A stretch of DNA of 64,000 nucleotides, taken from assembly GCA_002492725.1 (NCBI GenBank), contig DLAF01000037.1, positions 10,984 through 74,983 on the forward strand, given 5' to 3'. The stretch comes from Lachnospiraceae bacterium UBA7054 (GTDB taxonomy: Bacteria > Bacillota > Clostridia > Lachnospirales > Lachnospiraceae). Under the pieces are notes generated by a model. That model saw only the letters and a program-made list of their open reading frames with translations. It was not told the DNA's origin and did not search any database. Positions 33,725-42,207 of this stretch are shown one piece after another. Numbering within the stretch: the stretch's first letter is position 1; every line of letters starts with the position of its first letter. The translations under genes were made by a program, and so were the position numbers.

Positions 33725-34988
33725 AGTAGAGCTTCTCCTGAATGAATATCTTTTTCATCTGGTGGATCTGCGCCAAAGAAATCTCATTGCCCCAAAGCTC
33801 GTCCGTCTCAAATTTCTTTTGAAAGACCGTATCAATCAGCTTGGCATAATCCAGCTCCGCCTTGGGATCCTTGGCAAACAGATAGAGAATGGAGGAAACG
33901 ATACAGTCCGCAAAAAGCACCACGACCGTCTCCTTGGAGACCATCTTTGCATCCGGATCCACATACTCCCGTAAAATCTGTTTTGTTTTGGGCGGGAAAT
34001 GATACTTATCGCAGATTGAGGAGACATTCTCCCAGGTATTTTCACCCTTCAGCTTTCCAATCCTGTGATAATACCCACAGGCCTTTACCGCCGCGTCGTC
34101 CATCCCTAAATTCCTTGCAATCTTATCTCCCAGATAGGCTGTGTGGATCGCATGATAATACTCTTCCTTTGAGAGCTCCTTAAGCTGAACCAGCAAAGGA
34201 CATTCCGGGTCGTTGATTTCCATATACCGGTCACGGTATCTGTGAATCACCGTAGAACTTACCAGTTTAAGGCAGACCAACAGCAGGATACAGCAGACCA
34301 TCAAATTGATGGCCGGAATCATAAACTGGCCGATGGAAAGCTTATCCCTCGAGAAAAGAATCACATTTGCCGTCAAAGACAGGGTAAGGATCAGCAGAGA
34401 AATCATAATGGGAATCCCAACCTTAAAGTCCTCGTCCAGCGTGGAAAATATCAAAATGCCAGCCATGCCGCTGATAAAATACAGCCAAAAGACAGCATAA
34501 TCACAGCCTGCAAAATTCACGGACAAAAGCAGCGCAAGACTTCCCGCCGCCAATCCCGTCATCGCGTTGCTGAACATGCCAAGCATCACAAAAAAAACCA
34601 GGAAAGGCCATCCCGTGACCGGCAGATACGGCAAAAAGACCGATGCTGTCAGACTGGCTAAATAAGTTAGTGCAAACCGTCCGTAACGCCCTTCATTACG
34701 ATAGGTAAAAAAACCGCTGTCCTCGCCAAATGTGAAGGAGAAAATCACAATCCCCGTCCCTGCCAAAACCATAACGATGTTGCGGATCATCATCTCTGTC
34801 CGGCTCCGATACAGCATACTGCCCAGCCAGGCAATCACGCCGGCGGCCGGAAACATCAACATAAAGACGATAATTCTCCTGATCGTATTACTATTATTTT
34901 GATTGGTATTATTTTTTTCCACGTTCCTGTTTCCTGTTTCCTGTTTTTTGTCCACTGCGCCGTTTTTCTCTTTCCTCGTAGTCATCAT
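33708..34988 (-). CDS. Degenerate PgpH-like HD-superfamily membrane protein
   Basis: 426 aa from 34988; GTG at 34922 is an alternative start after the tandem repeat. Position between phoH and ybeY and the layout (TM bundle, then HD-like domain) match PgpH, the c-di-AMP phosphodiesterase. Two features differ. The N-terminal extracytoplasmic 7TMR-HDED domain (roughly 250 aa) is missing. The catalytic HD pair is lost: the motif reads GYYHRIGKLKG where PgpH has YHDIGK, and the later His-His pair of the HD domain is not found. The protein is therefore probably catalytically inactive, perhaps a binding or regulatory relative. The start overlaps phoH by up to 80 bp. Confidence 0.85.
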   Translation of the reverse strand: MMTTRKEKNGAVDKKQETGNRNVEKNNTNQNNSNTIRRIIVFMLMFPAAGVIAWLGSMLYRSRTEMMIRNIVMVLAGTGIVIFSFTFGEDSGFFTYRNEGRYGRFALTYLASLTASVFLPYLPVTGWPFLVFFVMLGMFSNAMTGLAAGSLALLLSVNFAGCDYAVFWLYFISGMAGILIFSTLDEDFKVGIPIMISLLILTLSLTANVILFSRDKLSIGQFMIPAINLMVCCILLLVCLKLVSSTVIHRYRDRYMEINDPECPLLVQLKELSKEEYYHAIHTAYLGDKIARNLGMDDAAVKACGYYHRIGKLKGENTWENVSSICDKYHFPPKTKQILREYVDPDAKMVSKETVVVLFADCIVSSILYLFAKDPKAELDYAKLIDTVFQKKFETDELWGNEISLAQIHQMKKIFIQEKLYYDFLR

Positions 34989-35922
34989 ATGCCTTTACGA
35001 TTTTCTGTACCAGCGGGTGACGCACCACATCCCTGCTGTCCAGCGTGCAGAAAGCAATGTCGTCTATCTTCGCAAGCACCCGCGACGCCACGTCCAAACC
35101 GGATTTCATATCCGGTGCAAGATCCTTTTGAGAGGCGTCACCTGTGACCACCACTTTCGAGCCGAATCCGATCCTGGTAAGAAACATCTTCATCTGCGCA
35201 GATGTCGTATTCTGTGCCTCATCCAGAATAATGTATGCGTTATCGAGGGTGCGGCCGCGCATATAGGCAAGCGGCGCCACTTCAATCAGTCCTTTTTCCA
35301 TGTTTCTGGCGAAGCTCTCCGCCCCCATAATCTGGTAGAGCGCATCATAGAGAGGCCGAAGATAAGGATCCACCTTGCTTTGCAGATCCCCTGGAAGAAA
35401 GCCCAGCTTCTCTCCTGCTTCAATCGCCGGCCGCGTGAGAATGATGCGGCTCACTTCGTTATTCTTAAAAGCGGTCACAGCCATAGCCATGGCCAGATAA
35501 GTCTTACCTGTCCCGGCCGGGCCGATGCCGAATACAATCATGTGGTCACGCATGGCATCTACATACTGTTTCTGTCCCAGTGTCTTTGGCTTGATCGGCT
35601 TGCCGTTTACCGTATGACAGATACAGTCACTGTCCATGGCCAGAAGCATGTCCTCTTTATGCTCTTTCCCAAGCTCTATCGCATATTCCACACTCTGTTC
35701 CTCCAAAACCGCGCCTCTTTTCGACAAGGCCAAAAGCTCCTGCACAATCCGCGCCGCACGCTCTGCGGCTTCATGCTCCCCGGAGATACGGACCGCGCCG
35801 TCCCGATCGACAATCGCCACCTGAAGCTGCTTCTCAATCTTTTTGATATGAGAGTCAAATTCTCCAAACAGATTCCGCATATGCTCTACAGGCACATCTA
35901 TATTGACGGTAAATGCTTCCAT
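34909..35922 (-). CDS. phoH: PhoH-family ATPase
   Basis: 337 aa from ATG at 35922 (GGAAAGG upstream; the TTG at 35937 is less likely). An N-terminal KH-like region is followed by a P-loop ATPase of the helicase-like type: GIGPAGTGKTYLAMA (Walker A at about 131-139), LILDEAQN-type Walker B (AYIILDEAQNTT) and VVTGDASQKDL. PhoH proteins are RNA-associated and co-occur with YbeY. The tail RRSGQKTGNRKQERGKK is encoded by a region that includes a 7-bp tandem repeat. Confidence 0.95.
   Translation of the reverse strand: MEAFTVNIDVPVEHMRNLFGEFDSHIKKIEKQLQVAIVDRDGAVRISGEHEAAERAARIVQELLALSKRGAVLEEQSVEYAIELGKEHKEDMLLAMDSDCICHTVNGKPIKPKTLGQKQYVDAMRDHMIVFGIGPAGTGKTYLAMAMAVTAFKNNEVSRIILTRPAIEAGEKLGFLPGDLQSKVDPYLRPLYDALYQIMGAESFARNMEKGLIEVAPLAYMRGRTLDNAYIILDEAQNTTSAQMKMFLTRIGFGSKVVVTGDASQKDLAPDMKSGLDVASRVLAKIDDIAFCTLDSRDVVRHPLVQKIVKAYDDYEEREKRRSGQKTGNRKQERGKK
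34926..34946. repeat. Three tandem copies of a 7-bp unit (CCTGTTT) at the phoH/PgpH-like overlap
   Basis: Perfect copies at 34926-34932, 34933-34939 and 34940-34946, read AAACAGG on the coding strand. They lie in the shared region of the phoH tail and the PgpH-like N-terminus. Seven is not a multiple of three, so a change in copy number would shift both frames. Each unit also contains a weak ribosome binding sequence (AGGAA). Confidence 0.85.
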
Positions 35923-35948
35923 GCCACGCCTTTCCAAATGACGGCAGT

Positions 35949-37193
35949 CTATTCTGCCGTCTGCTCAGATGCGTCCTCCTGCGGTGTCTGTACAATGCGG
36001 GACGGACGCCTTTTTACGGCAGCCTCCTCAAGCTGCAATCCGGCAGTTAAGACCCATTTTTCCTCATTCTTTTTTATTGTAACATTTTTTTTCGCAATTT
36101 GAACCCCCTTTTCTTCTAAAGTTTCGATAATTTTATCCCATCGCGCCTGCAGCAGCACTTTCATCTCATCATCCGTATGTTTTTTGATAGCAATCTCATA
36201 CTCCTGTACCGTCCTTTTCCCATAGTATAAGGGCAGATAAAGGTGATCCAGGAGTTTGACCTGACTTTTCTCCTCGCTGATATCATAGTAGTCATACGGG
36301 ATTCCCGGAAAGCGGAAAGTCAGCGCCTTCTCCCCGACTCCAAAGACGGGGATCCCTATGGTTTCTCCCGTATAAATTTTTTCCTCATAGGCAACCGCTT
36401 CTTCCAGAGTAATATTTTTTCCATAACGCAGGATAATATCGGCATCTGCCTCCACAAACTGATATTTGCGGACGGTGGTATCCTCGTTATAAACAGGGAT
36501 TGCACCGCTCACCAGCACATCACCGGCTTTCACGCTCTGTCCCTGCGCCACTAGCGGAACCCCCTTTCTGGTGATAATATAAGTCACTACACCGTCCCGC
36601 GTTGCCGTAAGATCCATTCCCTGACTGCTCTCTTTTTGCTCTTCGGCCTCATAGACAGGCATATCGTTCTCCTTGATGCGTATGAGCAGAGTGGTTCCTT
36701 TAAGCTGGGCCGACGTCCATGTGATCAGATCATAGTCCTCCCGCAGTGCCTGTTCCAACGATTCAATCTGTAAGTCGCTCTTTTTCATAGCGGTATGGAT
36801 TCCCCGCTCCTCCAGATAATCGAGCAGCACATCCTCCGTCAGGGACAAATTGCCCTCGATTCTGATATCCCAGATAAAACGGGAAGTCAGACACCAGAAC
36901 AGGATACAGCAGACAAGCCCTGCTACAAAGATCTTTCTGGCTAACATTTTTGACATAAAAAAAGGTACCCCGTACCGATGCAGGACCTTCACCCGTGTAC
37001 CCGTTTTTTTTAAGAGCGGCTTCAGGGCAAAAAACCCCTCTATGCTGATATGCATGGTATGATAATCTCCGTGATCCTCAATTTCCCACACCAGAATATC
37101 GTGGTTGCCGCAGAGGTTTAAGAGACGTTCCACGGAATAGCCCCACACTTTTATGGTCACATAGCCTCTGATATACTGGATCCAATGAAGCAT
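35949..37193 (-). CDS. yqfD: Sporulation protein YqfD
   Basis: 414 aa from ATG at 37193 (AGAGGGGA upstream). The N-terminal cytoplasmic domain (YIRGYVTIKVWGYSVERLLN) is diagnostic, followed by one TM helix (about 92-112) and a large extracytoplasmic domain (IWDIRIEGNLSLTEDVLLDY, TRKGVPLVAQGQSVKAGDVL) as in stage IV protein YqfD. It works in the mother cell with YqfC and the SpoIIIAA-AH machinery. The gene directly follows yqfC, overlapping ORFs by reading frame only. Confidence 0.93.
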   Translation of the reverse strand: MLHWIQYIRGYVTIKVWGYSVERLLNLCGNHDILVWEIEDHGDYHTMHISIEGFFALKPLLKKTGTRVKVLHRYGVPFFMSKMLARKIFVAGLVCCILFWCLTSRFIWDIRIEGNLSLTEDVLLDYLEERGIHTAMKKSDLQIESLEQALREDYDLITWTSAQLKGTTLLIRIKENDMPVYEAEEQKESSQGMDLTATRDGVVTYIITRKGVPLVAQGQSVKAGDVLVSGAIPVYNEDTTVRKYQFVEADADIILRYGKNITLEEAVAYEEKIYTGETIGIPVFGVGEKALTFRFPGIPYDYYDISEEKSQVKLLDHLYLPLYYGKRTVQEYEIAIKKHTDDEMKVLLQARWDKIIETLEEKGVQIAKKNVTIKKNEEKWVLTAGLQLEEAAVKRRPSRIVQTPQEDASEQTAE

Positions 37194-37212
37194 AAAATCC
37201 CCTCTGCACGCT

Positions 37213-37500
37213 CTAAAGATAGCGGAGCGCATCAATCCTTCCGCTGATTTTCATGTCTTCATTGGTGTAGTAGTCGATGGAGAGATTCTTTCCCTCAAAA
37301 CAGATCCTTGCATTTTTCCCCTGCAGGACGATGGACTCTGTCGTATATTCCAGGATCCCCTTATAATTTTCCACAAGGGCTTCCCGATTTCCCGTGACGG
37401 TAACAATGGCAGCCCCAAGCATGGTGTCCTTTGGGAGCTTTAGGGATTCCACGATCAGTTCCTTTGACCGTATAAAAGGGCGTTTCGCTTCTCTTCTCAT
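37213..37500 (-). CDS. yqfC: Sporulation protein YqfC
   Basis: 95-aa YabP/YqfC-family protein. Features: ESLKLPKDTMLGAAIVTVTG, ALVENYKGILEYTTESIVL and the tail GRIDALRYL. The family is controlled by sigma-E in Bacillus and is needed in sporulation. It lies between rlmH and yqfD, 24 bp after rlmH. Confidence 0.93.
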   Translation of the reverse strand: MRREAKRPFIRSKELIVESLKLPKDTMLGAAIVTVTGNREALVENYKGILEYTTESIVLQGKNARICFEGKNLSIDYYTNEDMKISGRIDALRYL

Positions 37501-37524
37501 AGTAAACGATATGCAGGCAGGCCG

Positions 37525-38004
37525 CTATTTATGATAGGGTTCCCTCTGGATAATACGGAAGGCCCTGTAGATCTGCTCCAACAAAACAACCCGCATCAAC
37601 TGGTGCGGGAAGGTCATTTTCGAAAAACTGACCGCAAGGTCAGCACGCTTCTTGATAGAGTTATGTAAACCAAGCGAACCGCCGATTACGAAGACAATGT
37701 GACTTTGCCCGCACAGTCCCAGATCCGCAATCTTTTGTGCGAACGCTTCCGAAGTATAGCTTTGGCCCTCGATTTCCAGTGTGATGACATAAGCGCCCTC
37801 GGGCAGCAGTCTTTCGAGCCGCCCTCCCTCTTTTTTGAGGATATTCTCCCTTTCCGTATCGGAGATCCTGTCAGGCGTACGCTCATCGTCCACTTCCCTA
37901 ATCTCCAGGCTGCAATAGCGGGAAAGGCGTTTTTGATATTCCAAAAGCGCCTCCCGATAGAAACTCTCTTTTATTTTACCGACTGTGAGTACCGTTATCT
38001 TCAT
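37525..38004 (-). CDS. rlmH: 23S rRNA (pseudouridine1915-N3)-methyltransferase RlmH
   Basis: SPOUT methyltransferase that methylates Psi1915 in helix 69. 159 aa from ATG at 38004 (AGGAATTGT upstream), MKITVLTVGKIKESFYREAL. The knotted SAM site is visible as FVIGGSLGLHNSIKKRADLA, and the C-terminus LLEQIYRAFRIIQREPYHK is family-typical. It overlaps the upstream membrane-protein gene by 29 bp. Confidence 0.97.
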   Translation of the reverse strand: MKITVLTVGKIKESFYREALLEYQKRLSRYCSLEIREVDDERTPDRISDTERENILKKEGGRLERLLPEGAYVITLEIEGQSYTSEAFAQKIADLGLCGQSHIVFVIGGSLGLHNSIKKRADLAVSFSKMTFPHQLMRVVLLEQIYRAFRIIQREPYHK

Positions 38005-38482
38005 ACAATTCCTGATAGTAATCGTCCACAAAAGCTTCCACAAAAGCTTCGTCCAGATTCATAAACTTATCCACGATCATTGCTTTTATTTTTTCCGTGC
38101 GCCGATAATACTTTTCCTCGGCGGAAAGCGCATCTATAGCCTCATCTTCCGAGACAAGCAGACTGTCAATGGCGGCGGCAGAAAGGTTCTCCGTACACCA
38201 TCTGACAATCTCTGTCTTTAAGGAAGATTCCGATTTTGCCTTAACCATAAAACGCCTGGAATCCCGCAGAGAGACAAAGCCAAATACAAGAAAAAGGAGG
38301 AACATGGCGCCCATCACGCCGCAGACCAGATAACGGCTGATTCCGCCGCCTCGATAAAGAGGAATCACATCGCAAAAGACCAGTATATCCGCGATAAAAC
38401 CAATTCCTCCGACTCCTAAAAGCGTGTAGGCAGACGAACGGTTGTCCTCCGCTTTTGCTGCGCTGCTTTGATAACCGGGCAT
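37976..38482 (-). CDS. Conserved two-TM membrane protein of unknown function
   Basis: 168 aa from ATG at 38482, 8 bp after GGAGG; the GTG at 38488 is too close to that site. Two TM helices (LLGVGGIGFIADILVF, VCGVMGAMFLLFLVFGFV) are followed by a cytoplasmic helical C-terminus (IVRWCTENLSAAAIDSLLV, AFVEAFVDDYYQELYED). I recall similar proteins annotated as hypothetical in Lachnospiraceae. It is the first gene after a strong promoter leading into rlmH-yqfCD. Confidence 0.8.
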   Translation of the reverse strand: MPGYQSSAAKAEDNRSSAYTLLGVGGIGFIADILVFCDVIPLYRGGGISRYLVCGVMGAMFLLFLVFGFVSLRDSRRFMVKAKSESSLKTEIVRWCTENLSAAAIDSLLVSEDEAIDALSAEEKYYRRTEKIKAMIVDKFMNLDEAFVEAFVDDYYQELYEDNGTHSR

Positions 38483-38523
38483 ATGCACACCCTCCTTTAT
38501 CTGACGTATGATCTCACGCTTTT

Positions 38524-38552
38524 ATTGTATCTTCATTACACCTAAATTGCAA
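38524..38552 (-). promoter_or_regulatory. Predicted promoter of the membrane protein-rlmH-yqfCD-phoH operon
   Basis: Minus strand: TTGCAA (38552-38547), 17-bp spacer, TACAAT (38529-38524). The -35 begins immediately after the stop of the MORN-repeat gene. Confidence 0.65.
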
Positions 38553-39668
38553 CTATTTTAGCAGCTCCCGAATCCCTTGTTTCCGATTCTCCGACTTGTC
38601 AATGTCAAGGCACCAGTCATGGTCGTCCTTATTGCGCCAGACTGCACACTCTCCAATGGCGCTTATATCCCGCCACAGGGTAAATATCCCGTTTTTGGCA
38701 ATGCCATCCCATTCTCTGACCGTACCGGTATCATCCACGGTATTGGCAAATAATTCTCCGTCATAGAGACCGTTTGTAAAATTTCCGACTACATTTTGCA
38801 GTATCTGCTTTTTTGAATCACCAATTTGGGAAATATCCACTTCATAATGCTCTGCGCCCTCACCGTTTGGCAGGTCGTCTTCCCACTCGCCGGCATAACT
38901 GTGAGACACATAGACTCCCATGGCATTCTGCTTATTCTTCTGGCCGATATAGAAGCGAAACCATGTGCCCTTGCCGCTCTTTTTTCCATGGCTCCACTCC
39001 CCAAAGTAATAGCTGTTTCGCTCATAGATTGCAAGCCCTGTGCCGTGAGGGGCGCCGTCGCTGTCTACATCTCCCTGATAATAGTATTCTCCGGTGCCTA
39101 AAAGCCCTCTGGAAAGCTTTACATAGCGTTTTAAGTGCGCAAGATCCCAGATAGCGTCCTGGTTGTTGGCTTCAAAGTGCGGATAGGCCTCCTTTAAGAT
39201 AAACTCCTTGGTGTAGGCCTCATCACTCTCATCCTCGATATCCACCACCGTCGCCTTCAGCTCCTCCGTTTCGGAAACCGGTTCCTCCTCTTCCACAGCA
39301 GCTTCTGCGACAGGTTCCTTTGTGAGGGCCGTCTGTACGGAATCCTCCTTTTCGGAAACAGCTCCTTCTTTTTCCTTGGATGAAATATCTCCGTCCTGAA
39401 TCGTCTGCTGCTCCAATTCCTGCTGCATCTTCGCGTAATCCGTTATGGTCTGCTGAAGATCCTTATTTGCCGCATCCTCCTTTTTGCCGCGCAAAAAAAC
39501 AGCTCCCAATAGAATCAGAATGCAGACGAGAAGAACCGCTATGATCCCCAGAAGGAACTTTGTCGTGACAGCGCTCTGCAAAAAGGAGCCATCCCCTCCC
39601 TTGCCATCGCTCTGTTCCTTTTCATTATCCATTTCCTTTTCAAACTCATCTAACTTCATGGAATCCAC
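38553..39668 (-). CDS. Membrane-anchored MORN-repeat protein
   Basis: About 371 aa. N-terminal acidic cytoplasmic tail, one TM helix (LLGIIAVLLVCILILLGAVF), coiled-coil and Glu-rich linker, then a region of MORN-like repeats (GTGLAIYERNSYYFGEWSHG, GKGTWF, YAGEWEDDLPNGEG, TNGLYDGEL). MORN repeats often bind lipids or act as scaffolds. Function unknown. The frame opens with GTG at 39668; ATG at 39659 is an alternative and neither has a better ribosome binding site. It has its own extended -10 promoter. Confidence 0.85.
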   Translation of the reverse strand: MDSMKLDEFEKEMDNEKEQSDGKGGDGSFLQSAVTTKFLLGIIAVLLVCILILLGAVFLRGKKEDAANKDLQQTITDYAKMQQELEQQTIQDGDISSKEKEGAVSEKEDSVQTALTKEPVAEAAVEEEEPVSETEELKATVVDIEDESDEAYTKEFILKEAYPHFEANNQDAIWDLAHLKRYVKLSRGLLGTGEYYYQGDVDSDGAPHGTGLAIYERNSYYFGEWSHGKKSGKGTWFRFYIGQKNKQNAMGVYVSHSYAGEWEDDLPNGEGAEHYEVDISQIGDSKKQILQNVVGNFTNGLYDGELFANTVDDTGTVREWDGIAKNGIFTLWRDISAIGECAVWRNKDDHDWCLDIDKSENRKQGIRELLK

Positions 39669-39691
39669 ATACCTTTCTCTTACTTTCTGCC

Positions 39692-39700
39692 ATTATATCA
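39692..39700 (-). promoter_or_regulatory. Extended -10 promoter of the MORN-repeat gene
   Basis: Minus strand TGATATAAT, i.e. TG-N-TATAAT. The -35 region 17 bp upstream (GTACAA) is weak, as expected for extended -10 promoters. It lies about 25 bp before the gene. Confidence 0.55.
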
Positions 39701-39762
39701 GGCATTTGTGAAGATTGTACGCATTCTTTATTAAGAATTTCTTATTAAAATCGGTTTAAATG

Positions 39763-39791
39763 AAAACTGCCCGCCGATTCTCGACAGGCAG
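39763..39791 (-). terminator. Intrinsic terminator after the gltA-like gene
   Basis: Minus-strand hairpin CTGCCTGTCGA / TCGGCGGGCAG with a GAA loop, then TTTTCATTT. It starts 6 bp after the stop codon. The stem pairs fully on the minus-strand RNA only if G-U wobbles are counted. Confidence 0.8.
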
Positions 39792-39797
39792 AATTTT

Positions 39798-41189
39798 TTA
39801 TTTTTCGGTAAGATATCGGTCAATCCCCTTTGCTGCCGCTTTACCGGCGCCCATGGCCAGAATCACGGTAGCCGCGCCCGTCACCGCGTCGCCGCCGGCA
39901 AAGACGCCCTCCTTTGTGGTCGCGCCGAAATCCTCCTCGGCCACGATACACTTATATTTATTGACCTCCAGTCCTTTTGTGGTGGAAGAGATCAACGGAT
40001 TCGGGGAAGTACCAAGCGACATGATCACAGTGTCCACTTCCATCGTAAATTCAGATCCTTCAATCACGACCGGACGACGTCTGCCGGAAGCATCCGGCTC
40101 GCCCAATTCCATGCGCACACACTTAATGCCCGATACCCAGCCGTTTTCGTCCGCCAGAATCTCCGTAGGATTGGTCAAAAGGTCAAAGATGATCCCTTCC
40201 TCCTTTGCGTGATGTACTTCCTCCACACGGGCGGGAAGCTCCTCCTCACTCCTGCGGTAGACGATGTGTACTTCCGCTCCCAGACGAAGTGCCGTTCTCG
40301 CCGCATCCATAGCCACGTTTCCGCCGCCGACCACAGCCACTTTCTTTCCACGCATGATCGGTGTATTGGAGTTTTCGTCAAAGGCCTTCATCAGGTTGCT
40401 TCTGGTCAGATATTCGTTCGCGGAAAAGACACCGAGTGCCTGCTCCCCGGGAATACCCATAAATTTCGGAAGCCCTGCGCCTGAGCCGATGAACACGGCA
40501 TCAAATCCTTCCTCCTCCATCAATTCATCTATGGTGACGGATTTGCCAATCACCACGTTGGTCTCAATCTTGACGCCGAGACTTTTTACATTCTCAATCT
40601 CTTTGGCAACAACTGCTTCTTTAGGCAGACGAAACTCGGGGATGCCATAGACGAGCACACCGCCCGGCTCATGCAGAGCCTCGAAAATTGTCACTTCGTA
40701 ACCCATCTTCGCCAAATCGCCTGCGCAGGTCAGTCCTGCGGGGCCGGAACCGATAACGGCTACCTTCTTTCCTTTTTTCTCCTTCGCGCCTTCGGGCTTT
40801 ATGTCGTTCTCTCTGGCCCAATCCGCAACAAAACGCTCCAGCTTACCGATAGAAATCGGTTCACCCTTGATACCGCGGATACACTTGCCCTCACACTGGC
40901 TCTCCTGCGGGCAGACACGGCCGCAGACTGCAGGGAGCGCAGATGACTCGCTGATGACCTGATAGGCCGCTGCGATATCTCCTTCCTTCACCTTCTCAAT
41001 AAAACCGGGAATATTGATTGCCACGGGACAGCCCTTGATACACTGCGCATTCTTGCAGTTGATGCAGCGGGTTGCCTCACACATGGCTTCTTCTTTATCA
41101 TAACCGAGACAAACCTCTTCGAAGTTTGCCGCGCGCCGTTTCGCGTCCTGTTCTCTGACGGGAACTTTTTTCAATACATCTGTCGTCAT
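39798..41189 (-). CDS. gltA: NADPH-dependent glutamate synthase-type flavoprotein (GltA/NfnB-like)
   Basis: 463 aa. N-terminal iron-sulfur domain with two cysteine clusters (CINCKNAQCIKGCP, CGRVCPQESQCEGKCI), then FAD (IGSGPAGLTCAGDLAKMGYE) and NADPH (VVGGGNVAMDAARTALRLGA) Rossmann folds. The large glutamate-synthase subunit is not in the window. Paired with the PyrK/SudB-like gene just upstream, it fits NfnB of the electron-bifurcating NADH-dependent ferredoxin:NADP+ oxidoreductase better than true GOGAT. Many database entries still use the glutamate synthase name. Confidence 0.93.
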   Translation of the reverse strand: MTTDVLKKVPVREQDAKRRAANFEEVCLGYDKEEAMCEATRCINCKNAQCIKGCPVAINIPGFIEKVKEGDIAAAYQVISESSALPAVCGRVCPQESQCEGKCIRGIKGEPISIGKLERFVADWARENDIKPEGAKEKKGKKVAVIGSGPAGLTCAGDLAKMGYEVTIFEALHEPGGVLVYGIPEFRLPKEAVVAKEIENVKSLGVKIETNVVIGKSVTIDELMEEEGFDAVFIGSGAGLPKFMGIPGEQALGVFSANEYLTRSNLMKAFDENSNTPIMRGKKVAVVGGGNVAMDAARTALRLGAEVHIVYRRSEEELPARVEEVHHAKEEGIIFDLLTNPTEILADENGWVSGIKCVRMELGEPDASGRRRPVVIEGSEFTMEVDTVIMSLGTSPNPLISSTTKGLEVNKYKCIVAEEDFGATTKEGVFAGGDAVTGAATVILAMGAGKAAAKGIDRYLTEK

Positions 41190-41208
41190 AGTTACCTTTA
41201 TCCTCCTC

Positions 41209-42093
41209 TTATGATGCGCAGTTGCCGCAGCCGCCGTGGTGGGTATCGCCCTCCTTGGCCCTTAAGAAGTCCCTGCCCTCTTTTGTCTTATACATCTGCT
41301 GGCGCTTCATGGCCTGATCAAAATCTACCTTATGGCCGTCAAACTCCGGTCCGTCCACGCAGGCAAACTTCACCTCACCATCCACCGTCAGGCGACAGGC
41401 ACCGCACATCCCCGTGCCGTCTACCATGATGGGATTCATGCTGACGACAGTGGGCAGATCATATTTTTTGGTCGTCAGACAGACAAATTTCATCATGATC
41501 ATCGGACCGATGGCAACGCAGAGATCATACTGCTTTCCTTCGCTCTCGATCAAATCCTCGATCACCTTCGTCACCATGCCGCTCCTGCCGTAGGAGCCGT
41601 CGTCGGTGGTCACATAGAGATTGCCTGCCACCGCCCCCATCTCCTTCTCCATGATGAGCAGATCCTTCGTCTTTGCACCCACGATCACGTCCGCAGCGAT
41701 TCCCTGCTCATGCAGCCATTTTACCTGCGGATAAACCGGCGCCGTGCCAAGTCCCCCCGCCACAAAAAGGATCCGTTTCTTTTTCAGGGCTTCCTTCTCC
41801 TCGTGGATCAACTCGGAAGGGCAGCCCAATGGCCCCACAAAATCATGAAAGGCATCGCCCGTCTTTAAATGGCGCATCAGCTCCGTAGCTGCACCCACCA
41901 CCTGAAAAACGATGGTAACAGTGCCTTTTTCCCTGTCATAATCACAGATGGTCAAAGGGATCCGCTCGCCGGCCTCATCCATCCTGACAATCACGAACTG
42001 ACCGGGTTCACAGGCCTTTGCCACCCGTTTTGCCTCCACATCCATGAGATAAATATTCTCTGCAAGTTTTTCTGCTTTGGTAATCCTATACAT
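41209..42093 (-). CDS. FAD/NAD-binding ferredoxin-NADP+ reductase subunit (NfnA/SudB-like)
   Basis: 294 aa, related to dihydroorotate dehydrogenase electron-transfer subunit and sulfide dehydrogenase. FAD-binding stretch GQFVIVRMDEAGERIPLTIC, NAD-binding stretch FVAGGLGTAPVYPQVKWLHE, and a C-terminal [2Fe-2S] region GTGMCGACRLTVDGEVKFAC; the following Asp may complete the ligand set, as in NfnA. It starts 19 bp before gltA (from its own stop) and has a clear promoter. The pair would balance NADH, NADPH and ferredoxin in a fermenter. Confidence 0.93.
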   Translation of the reverse strand: MYRITKAEKLAENIYLMDVEAKRVAKACEPGQFVIVRMDEAGERIPLTICDYDREKGTVTIVFQVVGAATELMRHLKTGDAFHDFVGPLGCPSELIHEEKEALKKKRILFVAGGLGTAPVYPQVKWLHEQGIAADVIVGAKTKDLLIMEKEMGAVAGNLYVTTDDGSYGRSGMVTKVIEDLIESEGKQYDLCVAIGPMIMMKFVCLTTKKYDLPTVVSMNPIMVDGTGMCGACRLTVDGEVKFACVDGPEFDGHKVDFDQAMKRQQMYKTKEGRDFLRAKEGDTHHGGCGNCAS

Positions 42094-42118
42094 CTTACTC
42101 CTCCTCTCGAACTATTCC

Positions 42119-42147
42119 ATAATAGCGAAAGTTCCCTGCTTTTGCAA
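42119..42147 (-). promoter_or_regulatory. Predicted promoter of the NfnA-GltA pair
   Basis: Minus strand: TTGCAA (42147-42142), 17-bp spacer, TATTAT (42124-42119). It lies about 30 bp before the ATG, and GAGGAGGAG follows as ribosome binding site. Confidence 0.65.
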
Positions 42148-42207
42148 GTACAAATATATTCCACGGTTTTCCTTCCATACTTTCGCACATAGCTACAATG
42201 CCGCAGA

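Noticed and set aside
39798..42093. Annotating the pair as true glutamate synthase.
   Set aside because: No large (GltB-type) subunit is near, and the partner is a PyrK/SudB-like subunit, which fits an Nfn-type complex better.
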